A stretch of 57,419 bases of DNA. Origin: Lachnospiraceae bacterium (GTDB taxonomy: Bacteria > Bacillota > Clostridia > Lachnospirales > Lachnospiraceae). The notes below the pieces were generated by a model that had not been told where the DNA came from, ran no database searches, and saw only the letters and a list, made by a program, of their open reading frames with translations. Below, piece by piece: positions 43,986 through 51,409 of the stretch. Each line of letters starts with the position of its first letter. The stretch's first letter is position 1. The translations under genes and the position numbers were made by a program. The stretch is taken from the NCBI GenBank assembly GCA_900757195.1, contig CAAEMZ010000052.1, forward strand, positions 1-57,419, written 5' to 3'.

Positions 43986-45191
43986 CTACATAATGGCCTT
44001 TGCAAAAATGTCCGCTGCATCCTGTTGCATTTTGTCTGTATTGAATACGTAGGTGTTCATGGTTGTTTTGATATCCTTATGTCCGAGGCGTTCCATAATA
44101 GCCTTTGGATTTACACCATTCTCTGCCAGGATTGTTCCGTGGGTATGCCGCAGACAATGTGAATGAAACAGAGGATTATTTAATTCATTGTGGATAATCC
44201 TTGCACAATACTTAAAGCTGTTCGGAGTCAATAATTCTCCGCTCTCACGGGCCGATACAGGCATTATCTCAAGGTATGGGTAGCTATCTGTGCCTCTTGT
44301 CTGAAAGATCTCACCATCTGGTTTTAAGTAAGTTTTGAGAAAGTATTCACCAAATTGAAGCTGATGTTTTTTTCGGCTCTTAATTTCGCGTTTCAATACA
44401 TCAGCAATTATTTTATCCATTTTTATTGTGCGGACAGAATCATATTTTGGTGATCGGTAATACCAGATTTTATTTTCACAGCAAAGCTGGTGTTGAATAG
44501 TAATTTCATTTTTTTCAAAGTCCACATCTTTTAACAGATCAATGCCATAAGATTCAGCGATGCGCGTTCCAAGGTGGTATCCGATCATCAATGGAACGTA
44601 GAAGTTTGTGTCTGGTCCGAAACGAGTAAGAATCTTTTCAAAGTCCGCTTTTTTCAAAACATATTCGCGGTGTTCTTTTTGATACTGGGTTTCTTTTGTT
44701 TTTCCAATCTTAACATACTGGCACGGATTGGATTTTATGTATTTGCAAGGAACCACGGCATAGTTCAAAGCACCGGACAGACATGCAAGAGTGTTTTTCA
44801 TCATAGATTTTGACATTCCGTTAGATTTCTTTTTATCAATCCAGTTTTGAATAATATCTGGCTCAAGAGATGAAAGTCTGTAGCAGCCTAATTCCGGCTT
44901 TATGTGATTCCGGATTTTGGATTCATAGTCGCACTGGCTGTTGTATGCAAGATTTGGCTTTACATAACTGTCAAACCAATAATCTAAATAATCGGATACA
45001 GAAATTTCAGATGGTGTGAAGGTGCGGCCAGCATTATCATATTCAGCTTTTGCCTGCGTTCCGGCAGCCAGGGCCTCCGCTTTGGTGCGATAACCGCCTT
45101 TGGTGATTGATTTTCTTTTTCCTTCAACTTTCGCTCCTTCGAAGGACCATTCCCAAGTTTTACCTCTTTTTCTTGTTCTTAATTCTCCCAT
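43986..45191 (-). CDS. int: Tyrosine-type site-specific integrase
   Basis: 401 residues. An N-terminal Arm-type DNA-binding domain (GGYRTKAEALAAG) is followed by a helical core-binding domain and the catalytic domain. The catalytic residues are R in GYHLGTRIAES, HxxR in HCLRHTHG, H in LGHKDIKTTMNTY and the nucleophile Y in that same stretch. It would insert and, with the excisionase, remove the prophage at the rlmD 3' end. An AGGAGGAT site precedes the ATG on the minus strand. Confidence 0.95.
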   Translation of the reverse strand: MGELRTRKRGKTWEWSFEGAKVEGKRKSITKGGYRTKAEALAAGTQAKAEYDNAGRTFTPSEISVSDYLDYWFDSYVKPNLAYNSQCDYESKIRNHIKPELGCYRLSSLEPDIIQNWIDKKKSNGMSKSMMKNTLACLSGALNYAVVPCKYIKSNPCQYVKIGKTKETQYQKEHREYVLKKADFEKILTRFGPDTNFYVPLMIGYHLGTRIAESYGIDLLKDVDFEKNEITIQHQLCCENKIWYYRSPKYDSVRTIKMDKIIADVLKREIKSRKKHQLQFGEYFLKTYLKPDGEIFQTRGTDSYPYLEIMPVSARESGELLTPNSFKYCARIIHNELNNPLFHSHCLRHTHGTILAENGVNPKAIMERLGHKDIKTTMNTYVFNTDKMQQDAADIFAKAIM

Positions 45192-45225
45192 TGTATCATC
45201 CTCCTAAAAAATTGTACAAAAATAA

Positions 45226-45239
45226 CACCTGTACAGGTG
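45226..45239. repeat. Perfect 14-bp palindrome upstream of int
   Basis: CACCTGTACAGGTG lies 35 bp upstream of the integrase start. CCTGTACAG recurs at ~45292 and CCTGTACA at ~48326, so this may be a binding site shared by leftward prophage promoters. The regulator is unknown. Confidence 0.45.
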
Positions 45240-45366
45240 CCGGAGGTTTGTGATACAATAATAAGTGGTTAAGTTATTGTGCATCGGCCTCTGGCCTGTA
45301 CAGAAAATCTATGTGAGCCGGTCTCTGTTAGCAGCAGGGGCCGGTTTTCTTATTTATAGATTCAAA

Positions 45367-46017
45367 TTATTCAAAATTTAATTCAACAACAGCATCTTCG
45401 CCTATAAATTGATAGCTTGAATCCGAAGGTCTGGTGATATACATTTTTATGCTTGTAATGTCATCAGCATTGGTATTTGGAAGAATGTACATTATTGTAC
45501 CAGAATGAATAACCTGTCCAAGATATTCTCCATCAATGTAGTCGGAGATTAAATAGTTTGGCTCAACCTGTTCTTTTGTATTGGTTGTTAACTTCGATTG
45601 ATCAATGTGAAAATTAATTTTGTCTTCAGACGTATTTTCAGCAGTAACACTGAGAGCAACTAAGGTCACTTCTTTTCCAATCTCTGTATCAAGCAGAGAA
45701 GCATATTGATCGCTCTTGGCTGTAAGTTTCGATACCTGAATTGCATCAATCGAGTATTTGATTGGACCGATATCTCCTGTGTAATTCAAATCCTTGTCAG
45801 TAATTACAGGAATTTTCGTCATATCGTTATTGTCAACAATTTCTCCTGTTTTACTATCATCTGCTTCTGTGTCTGATACGGTATCAGTTTCAACAATGCT
45901 TTCTGATTGAGCGGTAGTTGTTACATTTTTTTCTGATTTCACCTCTTTGCTGCCACAAGCTCCAAGTGACAGAGCGGCCGACATTACTATTGTAATAGCA
46001 ATAAGTCTTTTTTTCAT
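45367..46017 (-). CDS. Lipoprotein, DUF4352-like
   Basis: 216 residues with a lipoprotein signal peptide (MKKRLIAITIVMSAALSLGACGS; C21 lipidated), a Ser/Thr/Asp-rich linker (~25-75) and a beta-sandwich domain (VALSVTAENTSEDKINFHIDQ) resembling the DUF4352/TRF2-like fold. Similar lipoproteins occur next to integrase genes in Clostridia prophages and may alter the lysogen surface, for example in superinfection exclusion; that role is inference. It is read from the lysogeny side, so it should be expressed in the prophage state. Confidence 0.8.
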   Translation of the reverse strand: MKKRLIAITIVMSAALSLGACGSKEVKSEKNVTTTAQSESIVETDTVSDTEADDSKTGEIVDNNDMTKIPVITDKDLNYTGDIGPIKYSIDAIQVSKLTAKSDQYASLLDTEIGKEVTLVALSVTAENTSEDKINFHIDQSKLTTNTKEQVEPNYLISDYIDGEYLGQVIHSGTIMYILPNTNADDITSIKMYITRPSDSSYQFIGEDAVVELNFE

Positions 46018-46068
46018 AGTAAATCCCCCTTTTCTTATATAGTTTTATTATTAATACACTTACGTGGA

Positions 46069-46551
46069 TTAATCAAATAGTGCCAATACCTGTAGATTTG
46101 GTATAAATCGAATAAGGTATTGATTCAAGCCGCTGGAATAACCATCAGGATACTGAGTCTTAAAATAATTCAGTGCATCTTCAAGAAATTCTTCGGTAAC
46201 TCCGATGTATTCAGCGATTTCGTAACGATTCCGGCATCCATACTGGAAAGCTGAGAATAAATCATCAGGCGAAATCATTTCTCTGTATGCCCATATTCTG
46301 GCCTTGTATTCTTGCTTTCTGTTGGCAGTAGAAGATTGGTCCAGTATATTGCCAGAAGAAGTTTCGTGATGACCGAGTTCCTCGGCAAGGACGCAGGCCT
46401 TCTCCGTTGTTGTATTAAGGCATGTGTTTAATGCAATATTTCCGTCTATATAAATTCCATGAAAATTATCTTCTCCAAGATAGTAGTTGTACACATGAAC
46501 ATTACTATCATGGGCGTCTTGTTCTAATTTCTCTAAATTGTTCAAATACAT
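46069..46551 (-). CDS. ImmA/IrrE-like metallopeptidase
   Basis: About 160 residues. The zinc-protease helix reads CVLAEELGHHETSSG, with glutamate and histidine placed as in phage ImmA/IrrE proteins. ImmA proteases cut a partner repressor (ImmR) to induce the element, and the gene directly before it in the transcript is an XRE repressor, 16 bp away, so the pair fits an ImmR-ImmA switch. ATG 46551 is chosen; the GTG one codon upstream is possible. Ribosome binding site spacing is poor. Confidence 0.85.
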   Translation of the reverse strand: MYLNNLEKLEQDAHDSNVHVYNYYLGEDNFHGIYIDGNIALNTCLNTTTEKACVLAEELGHHETSSGNILDQSSTANRKQEYKARIWAYREMISPDDLFSAFQYGCRNRYEIAEYIGVTEEFLEDALNYFKTQYPDGYSSGLNQYLIRFIPNLQVLALFD

Positions 46552-46569
46552 CACCTCGAGTAAAGGAAG

Positions 46570-46881
46570 CTACATATCGTCTTCATTTTTTATGAATTTT
46601 GCAAAGGATTCTATGCGACTCCATTGTTCTTCGGTAAAGTCCTTCCCATCAAGATGGGCGGCTATCGTAGATGGCTCGTCATCCCATCCCATAAGGTAAG
46701 AAGGTTTGCACCCGAAGATTCTTGCCATTTCTTCTATAGTAGTTCTTTTGATATTTTCAACTCGACCATTTTCATATTTAGCAATTGCAGATTTTTTTAA
46801 TCCCAACTTCCCAGCTAAATCCTCTTGCGTTAACTTCTTTTGAATTCGGCAATTTTTAATTCGATTTGCCATCTTGCACAC
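46570..46881 (-). CDS. XRE-family phage repressor (CI/ImmR-like)
   Basis: 103 residues. Residues ~5-60 are a HTH_3 domain (IQKKLTQEDLAGKLGLKKSAIAKYENG), with a short C-terminal tail for dimerisation and no autoproteolysis domain. It is transcribed leftward from a promoter whose -10 region overlaps a copy of the GTGTCTT operator, consistent with autoregulation. The likely start is a GTG near 46881, with the in-frame ATG nine bases on as an alternative. It precedes the ImmA-like protease gene. Confidence 0.92.
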   Translation of the reverse strand: MCKMANRIKNCRIQKKLTQEDLAGKLGLKKSAIAKYENGRVENIKRTTIEEMARIFGCKPSYLMGWDDEPSTIAAHLDGKDFTEEQWSRIESFAKFIKNEDDM

Positions 46882-46901
46882 AATATCACTTCCTTTCTAT
46901 A

Positions 46902-46919
46902 GTGTCTTAATTTTACTAC
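46902..46919. promoter_or_regulatory. Operator copy 1 (GTGTCTTAA half site)
   Basis: GTGTCTTAA followed by a degenerate second arm. It overlaps the -10 box of the leftward repressor promoter, where binding would give repressor autoregulation. Confidence 0.6.
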
Positions 46920-46938
46920 ATTTTTTGAAAAAATGCAA
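46910..46938 (-). promoter_or_regulatory. Leftward promoter of repressor-ImmA genes
   Basis: On the minus strand TTGCAT (46938-46933), 17 bp, TAAAAT (46915-46910). Start would be near 46904, just before the repressor gene. Confidence 0.7.
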
Positions 46939-46953
46939 TATATATATTAAAAA

Positions 46954-46970
46954 GTGTCTTAAAAAGATAA
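46954..46970. promoter_or_regulatory. Operator copy 2
   Basis: GTGTCTTAAAAAGATAA, two mismatches from the perfect palindrome at copy 3. It lies between the two divergent promoters. Confidence 0.72.
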
Positions 46971-46978
46971 AAAATGTA

Positions 46979-47007
46979 TTGACATAAACAGGAAGAGATG
47001 ATATCAT
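46979..47007 (+). promoter_or_regulatory. Rightward early promoter (PR-like)
   Basis: TTGACA (46979-46984), 17 bp, TATCAT (47002-47007). Operator copy 3 begins 5 bp after the -10, over the start site. Confidence 0.82.
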
Positions 47008-47011
47008 TTAA

Positions 47012-47028
47012 GTGTCTTAAAAAGACAC
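47012..47028. promoter_or_regulatory. Operator copy 3 (perfect palindrome)
   Basis: GTGTCTT-AAA-AAGACAC, a perfect 7+3+7 palindrome at the start site of the rightward early promoter. Confidence 0.85.
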
Positions 47029-47044
47029 AAACGGAGGTGAGGAT

Positions 47045-47263
47045 TTGAATAAAAATAAACTTGAGTCAGTAATGAAACTTCATAAAGACAATGGGCAAAC
47101 ATTAGCTGATTACCTTGGGATTGCGCGCCCCACATTCTCCAATAAATTAAATGAAACAAGGGGTGCCGAATTCACACAGGGAGAAATTAAAATGATCAAG
47201 GAACGTTATAAATTATCAGCAGAAGAAGTTGATGGAATTTTTTTTGATGAAAAAGTGTCTTAA
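47045..47263 (+). CDS. Small Cro-like HTH regulator
   Basis: 72 residues. The central segment (NGQTLADYLGIARPTFSNKLNE) is a helix-turn-helix, and the C-terminus is acidic. As first gene rightward of the divergent promoters it occupies the cro position and probably binds the GTGTCTT operators. The start is TTG 47045, supported by GGAGGTGA ending 3 bp upstream. Its last codons contain a fourth operator copy. Confidence 0.82.
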   Translation: MNKNKLESVMKLHKDNGQTLADYLGIARPTFSNKLNETRGAEFTQGEIKMIKERYKLSAEEVDGIFFDEKVS

Positions 47264-47271
47264 AAAGATAC
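47255..47271. promoter_or_regulatory. Operator copy 4 at the end of the cro-like gene
   Basis: GTGTCTT-AAA-AAGATAC, one mismatch from perfect symmetry. It overlaps the last codons and stop of the cro-like gene, some 240 bp from copy 3, suggesting looping or roadblock repression. Confidence 0.7.
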
Positions 47272-47369
47272 TATTAAAGAGGAGTGATTGAGGTGAGGGT
47301 ATCAAGAAAAAGGCTTTCCAAATAAGAGTTTAGATTATCTATTCAAAACAGAAGAGTAGGAGGAGAAAA

Positions 47370-47534
47370 GTGGAAATTTCATTGTGCGTAATAAGCTCGA
47401 TAGTGGTATCAATCATTATAACAAAAATATTAGCCACCCACTATTTTGAAATAGTAGATGGCTATGTAAAAGATGTGGTAGATGATGTTAAGAAAACAAT
47501 GGTGGAAATTGTTTCGGGTCAAGGCAAACTTTAG
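47370..47534 (+). CDS. Small membrane peptide (54 aa)
   Basis: A GTG start with AGGAGGAG 5 bp upstream opens a 54-codon frame. Residues ~5-22 are strongly hydrophobic (LCVISSIVVSIIITKIL), followed by an amphipathic tail with valine/aspartate/lysine periodicity (VKDVVDDVKKTMVEIV). It would be a single-pass membrane peptide. No family is recognised. Its last 47 bp overlap, tail to tail, the end of the oppositely oriented Abi-alpha-like gene, so antisense pairing is possible. Confidence 0.6.
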   Translation: MEISLCVISSIVVSIIITKILATHYFEIVDGYVKDVVDDVKKTMVEIVSGQGKL

Positions 47535-48285
47535 CAAATGCTTTTCCGAGAGGCGTTAATGAGCAAGAGCCTTTTTGTATGTCGGCCTGGTAAGTGCTAT
47601 TTTCAAGTTCTCTTTTTAGATTATGAAAATATGGACTATTTTCAAAGTCATAGTAAGAATTCGTAATTCCAACAGCAGTCTTATCATATGTGAAGTCTAA
47701 CAACCCTAATAAGTTAAGAGACGACATAGATAGTGATTGCAGTTCAAAATCCATAAATGGGCTTTGTACGAAGGTGACATGTTCAAGGACGGTACTATAT
47801 CCGTCATTCTGGTATTTTATATATGTCACTAACGGTCTGCAACTGAAATTCCTTATCAGGTTAAACAGTGTAGCGTCATAGGCAGTCATTTGACGTAAGA
47901 TATTCGGAAACATAGGACTTATATAATTGGAAAAATCTTTATTCATTGTATTTGCAATTAGTGATGCAAACATATGACGTAATTCAGGAACCGAGATGCA
48001 ATATTTGGATGCATCCAGCGATTGAGTAACGATTTGGAAATCTGGCTCTATTAAACGGGATTCAGGGATGGAACTTATGTTTTTAGAAAGTTCCTTTTCA
48101 AAGCATTTTAAGTCATATGCATATTGCAATTTTTTCTTTTCAGCTTTTTGTGATATACCGCTAAAAACAAGAAACCAGCAATCTGCGAGTGTGGTTCCGA
48201 TATTAGAAAAAAGACCTGATGCTAAATTTTTAATGGTATCATTTGCAGAATCTGATAAATCTAATGGTTTAATTGGAATAGTCAT
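47488..48285 (-). CDS. Abi-alpha (DUF4393)-like protein, candidate phage-exclusion factor
   Basis: 265 residues. The pattern of an N-terminal helical part, then PELRHMFASLIANTMNKD, YDATLFNLIRNFSC and a C-terminal winged-helix-like LTPLGKAFAKVC is that of the DUF4393/Abi_alpha family as I recall it. Members are linked to abortive infection. It is oriented against the early genes and has its own promoter, so it is likely expressed in the lysogen, as expected of a superinfection-exclusion cargo gene. The family call is by eye and needs an HMM search. Confidence 0.7.
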   Translation of the reverse strand: MTIPIKPLDLSDSANDTIKNLASGLFSNIGTTLADCWFLVFSGISQKAEKKKLQYAYDLKCFEKELSKNISSIPESRLIEPDFQIVTQSLDASKYCISVPELRHMFASLIANTMNKDFSNYISPMFPNILRQMTAYDATLFNLIRNFSCRPLVTYIKYQNDGYSTVLEHVTFVQSPFMDFELQSLSMSSLNLLGLLDFTYDKTAVGITNSYYDFENSPYFHNLKRELENSTYQADIQKGSCSLTPLGKAFAKVCLDPKQFPPLFS

Positions 48286-48304
48286 ATAATTTACTCCTTT
48301 CTTA

Positions 48305-48333
48305 TGTACTCAGCTCTGGCAGGAGCCTGTACA
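48305..48333 (-). promoter_or_regulatory. Hairpin/palindrome at the start of the Abi-alpha-like transcript
   Basis: TGTAC (48305-48309) and GTACA (48329-48333) enclose GCTC (48313-48316) and GAGC (48323-48326). It sits at the expected transcription start and could be an operator or a 5' UTR hairpin. It shares CTGTACA with the palindrome upstream of int. Confidence 0.5.
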
Positions 48334-48336
48334 TAA

Positions 48337-48365
48337 ATTATAGGAGTATTGGAAGAAAAAGACAA
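48337..48365 (-). promoter_or_regulatory. Promoter of the Abi-alpha-like gene
   Basis: On the minus strand TTGTCT (48365-48360), 17 bp, TATAAT (48342-48337). Confidence 0.78.
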
Positions 48366-48410
48366 TGCCGATAAGATGATTTTTAAAGGGCGAAGGAGGT
48401 GAGTTAGAAT

Positions 48411-48632
48411 ATGACAATTGCAGAAATGAACCAGCCATTTTCAAAAGGGATTAAATTAATCATAGCTCAAAAGAAGTTAAAACAAACACACGTTGCCGAA
48501 AAGGCTGGATATTCAAGTCAGCAGTTAGTAGATATGCTGAATGGCAGAAAAACTATTAAACCGTGTGATGCTGTTGTGATAGCAGAAGCACTCGGTGTGA
48601 CAATGAATGACATTTGCGAGGCTGGAAAATAG
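48411..48632 (+). CDS. XRE-family HTH regulator
   Basis: 73 residues, essentially one HTH_3 domain (QKKLKQTHVAEKAGYSSQQLVDMLNGRK). It is probably a second phage transcription switch protein. A full AAGGAGGTGA site is 8 bp before the ATG. It lies 12 bp before the excisionase-like gene in the rightward early operon. Confidence 0.88.
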   Translation: MTIAEMNQPFSKGIKLIIAQKKLKQTHVAEKAGYSSQQLVDMLNGRKTIKPCDAVVIAEALGVTMNDICEAGK

Positions 48633-48644
48633 GGAGGTGCGTTT

Positions 48645-48836
48645 ATGGTAGAACCTTATAAGCCATTATACACAGTTAAACAGGCGGCAAGTGTATTGCT
48701 TGTAAATACGGATACGGTGTATCGATATATAAATGAAGGAATATTACCGTATGTGCCACTTGGTAGTAAGAAAATAAGAGGGTCTGATCTCGAAAAATTT
48801 ATCGAGACTTATCCTGCAGGCGAGGTAGAGACATGA
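48645..48836 (+). CDS. xis: Excisionase-type (HTH_17) DNA-binding protein
   Basis: 63 residues with the MerR-like winged helix of excisionases (LYTVKQAASVLLVNTDTVYRYINEG, then GSKKIRGSDLEKFI). It probably bends att DNA and steers the integrase toward excision. AGGGAGGTG precedes the ATG. The stop overlaps the next start by 4 bp. Confidence 0.82.
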   Translation: MVEPYKPLYTVKQAASVLLVNTDTVYRYINEGILPYVPLGSKKIRGSDLEKFIETYPAGEVET

Positions 48837-49093
48837 AACAAAAGATCATCGGCCTGGTATCGGGTCTGGCCTTGTTCGGCGGCTTCGTGGCGGCAGGTAT
48901 CCTGTCCGCGGGAGAACCAACATTGCTGCAGTGTATAGCGCTTGGAGCAGTCGCACTGATCGGCGGCGCCGGAGCATTTTATACATACTGGGCCGATAAT
49001 GAAAAAGCCCCTGACGAGCGGCAACTCAGTCAAGGGGCAGATAGAAAATTCTATAACATCATATTAACAGAAAGAGAGGATTCCGTCAAATGA
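48833..49093 (+). CDS. Small phage membrane protein
   Basis: 86 residues with two hydrophobic segments (about 5-25 and 33-53) and a charged tail. Function unknown. It overlaps the excisionase gene by 4 bp and the next gene by 4 bp, showing tight translational coupling. The first half is richer in GC than the neighbours. Confidence 0.7.
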   Translation: MKQKIIGLVSGLALFGGFVAAGILSAGEPTLLQCIALGAVALIGGAGAFYTYWADNEKAPDERQLSQGADRKFYNIILTEREDSVK

Positions 49094-49437
49094 TTGGTAT
49101 TGTTGAAATCCATACAGACGATTACGAGTATTACATCCGAAGAGATGCTCAACTGACAACCCTCATAAATCGTTTTAATAGTCAAAAGATTATTACGAGA
49201 GAAGAAGCATTTGAAATTTTAAATATTGATATGGAGGTCGAAAAAATGTTGAAAAGGGCTAAGGACTTAAAAGTTGGAAATATCATTAAATTAGATATTG
49301 GGGGAGCGCTCTTCCCGGTTCGGGCAGAAGTTACAGGTATAAAAATTCAAGAAGGTAATGTAGAAGTAAGCGCAAAAATGGCATATAGCGATGAAAGTTT
49401 CTATTTTGCTATCGATGAGATGGTTGAAGTGGTTTAG
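49090..49437 (+). CDS. Hypothetical phage protein
   Basis: 115 residues. The N-terminal half is helical; the C-terminal half looks like a small beta-barrel (VGNIIKLDIGGALFPVRAEVTGIKIQEG). No family is recognised. It sits in the early operon and starts in the ATGA overlap with the membrane protein gene. Confidence 0.65.
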   Translation: MIGIVEIHTDDYEYYIRRDAQLTTLINRFNSQKIITREEAFEILNIDMEVEKMLKRAKDLKVGNIIKLDIGGALFPVRAEVTGIKIQEGNVEVSAKMAYSDESFYFAIDEMVEVV

Positions 49438-49448
49438 GAGGGAAAATT

Positions 49449-49673
49449 ATGCCGTTAATTTTACGGGCAAATCGGCCAAAAGTGATGAAAATAAATCGAT
49501 CATCTGGTGGCGATGGTGTTGTTCGAATAGATGAAGAAGCATGCTGTATTCTTGAGGAAATGCTCGAAAAACTTTGTGGGACTTACAGTGTAAAGGAACT
49601 GGCATCCGTTCTTATAAAGCATGCGGCGGATGATGTTGTTATTAAGACCGGTGAGGGTGAAAGAGATGAGTAA
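49449..49673 (+). CDS. Small hypothetical phage protein
   Basis: 74 residues, probably an alpha/beta fold with a helical middle (EEACCILEEMLEKL). No family is recognised. GGAGGG lies upstream of the ATG, and its 3' end overlaps the Sak4-like gene by 8 bp, so it may be an accessory to the recombinase. Confidence 0.62.
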   Translation: MPLILRANRPKVMKINRSSGGDGVVRIDEEACCILEEMLEKLCGTYSVKELASVLIKHAADDVVIKTGEGERDE

Positions 49674-50307
49674 GGTTATTTGTATCGCTGGAGAATCCGG
49701 TTCAGGAAAAACAACCAGTATGAGAAATCTGGATCCGGCAACAACATTATACATTGACTGTGATAAAAAAGGTCTTTCCTGGAAGGGGTGGAAATCTCAG
49801 TACAATACAGACAGTAAGAATTATATCCGAACAGACAATATTTCCAGCGTCATGGCAGCTCTTCGGAAACTGGAGAGTGATTGGAAAGATAAAAAGGTTG
49901 TAGTTATTGATACAATCAACGGACTCATGGTAGCGGATGAGATGCGTCGGAGCAAAGAAAAGGGATATGACAAATGGGTTGATTTGGCATCCTGTGTATG
50001 GGATCTAGTATCTTGTGCAAATGAACTCAGAGATGATTTGACAGTTGTCTTTACAGCACATACAGAGACTGACCATGACGAATCCGGTTATATGTATACG
50101 CGGATTAAGACATCTGGAAAAAAATTAAACAAGATTGTCCTTGAGAGTAAATTCACGACAGTTCTCCTGGCGAAAGCCGTTGATGGTGAGTACAAATTTG
50201 AGACTCGGGCCAATAACAGCACGGCCAAGAGTCCGATGGGAGCTTTTAAAGATTTTGAAATTGACAATGATATTGTAGATGTAATTAAAGCATTGGAGGA
50301 GTTTTAA
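49666..50307 (+). CDS. Sak4-like RecA-fold ATPase (phage recombinase)
   Basis: 213 residues with Walker A GESGSGKTT at residues ~9-17, a Walker B-like VVVIDTIN and a polar sensor segment (VVFTAHTETDHDESG). This minimal RecA core matches the phage AAA_24/Sak4 group that anneals single strands together with an SSB. It starts at ATG 49666; the longer frame is out of context. The next gene, an SSB-like protein, starts on its stop codon, supporting the pairing. Confidence 0.82.
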   Translation: MSKVICIAGESGSGKTTSMRNLDPATTLYIDCDKKGLSWKGWKSQYNTDSKNYIRTDNISSVMAALRKLESDWKDKKVVVIDTINGLMVADEMRRSKEKGYDKWVDLASCVWDLVSCANELRDDLTVVFTAHTETDHDESGYMYTRIKTSGKKLNKIVLESKFTTVLLAKAVDGEYKFETRANNSTAKSPMGAFKDFEIDNDIVDVIKALEEF

Positions 50308-50891
50308 TGAAAAGATTAAACGGATATGAGCAGGCACAGGCCTACACAAATCCTGACCGGCTGCCGGTCGGTGGATATGTTTTAAAGATTTTGAACGTGG
50401 ATTATCAGTGCAACGATTGGGGAGATGTCATTGTTTTTTCCTTCGATATCGCCGAGGGAGAGTTTAAAGACTTTTTTGCCAACAATTATAAATCCCAAAC
50501 TGGGAAAGACAAGAAATGGAAAGGTACATACAGGCTGATGGTTCCGGCAGATGACGGAAGTGAAAAAGATGAATGGAAGATGCGGAGATTTAAGACCGTG
50601 CTGACAAATATTGAGGAGTCGAATTCCGGATATCATTGGAATTGGGATGAGCAGACACTTAAAGGAAAAATTATTGGAGCTTTATTTAATAATAAGGAAT
50701 ATGAATATAACGGGCATCATGGATTCTTTACAAATTGTCATAGCCTCACATCTGTTGAGAGAATCCGCAGCGGCAAATTCGAAGTGCCTGCAGACACATT
50801 GCTCCGAAAAGATGGACCACAGTATCAGTCAGCATCGGGGGACGGTTTTATGAATATTCCTGACGGATTAGATTCGGAACTTCCGTTTTAA
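50307..50891 (+). CDS. DUF669-like single-strand DNA binding protein
   Basis: 194 residues. The fold looks beta-rich, and the C-terminal tip is DSELPF, very like the acidic SSB tail (DDDIPF) that recruits replication and repair proteins. Family DUF669 proteins occupy this place beside Sak4-type ATPases. It probably coats phage single-stranded DNA. The ATG shares one base with the TAA of the upstream gene. Confidence 0.75.
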   Translation: MKRLNGYEQAQAYTNPDRLPVGGYVLKILNVDYQCNDWGDVIVFSFDIAEGEFKDFFANNYKSQTGKDKKWKGTYRLMVPADDGSEKDEWKMRRFKTVLTNIEESNSGYHWNWDEQTLKGKIIGALFNNKEYEYNGHHGFFTNCHSLTSVERIRSGKFEVPADTLLRKDGPQYQSASGDGFMNIPDGLDSELPF

Positions 50892-50893
50892 AG

Positions 50894-51409
50894 ATGACGC
50901 CGTTTGAAATTAAAAAATCTCTGGAATCTATGGTACTGCTTGTAGATACCAGAGAGCAGCCAACGGAGAAATTAAAACAAAGGATTCTGGATACTGGGCT
51001 TGTACATGAACGTCAAAAACTGGATTTTGGAGATTATTCATGCAAATGCATAATGCCGGATGGCAATGAATTTGATTTTTCAAACAGGGCTGTTATTGAA
51101 CGAAAAATGAGCTTAGACGAATTGTGCGCTTGTTTTGGAAAAGAGCGCGGCCGTTTTGAACGGGAATTTGAACGAGCAAAGGATGCCGGATGCAGGGTTT
51201 ATCTTCTGGTGGAAGGTGGAACATGGGAAAAGATTTATACTGGGAAATATCGGAGCCTTTTTGCACCCCAGGCATTGATTGCAAGTATCGATGCTTTCCG
51301 GGCAAGGTATGGGATGCAGTTGGATTTCTGTAAAGCAGAGACAACGGGAAAAATCATCCGGGATATCCTATACCGAGAGCTTAAGGAATATCTAGAGGGA
51401 TTGCCATGA
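50894..51409 (+). CDS. ERCC4-type nuclease
   Basis: 171 residues with the XPF/ERCC4 nuclease signature: LLVDTREQP at ~15-23, FGDYS, then VIERKMSLDEL and ERGRFEREFERAK. It would cut branched or flapped DNA structures in phage recombination. The gene is 2 bp after the SSB-like gene and overlaps the primase-type gene by 4 bp. Confidence 0.88.
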   Translation: MTPFEIKKSLESMVLLVDTREQPTEKLKQRILDTGLVHERQKLDFGDYSCKCIMPDGNEFDFSNRAVIERKMSLDELCACFGKERGRFEREFERAKDAGCRVYLLVEGGTWEKIYTGKYRSLFAPQALIASIDAFRARYGMQLDFCKAETTGKIIRDILYRELKEYLEGLP

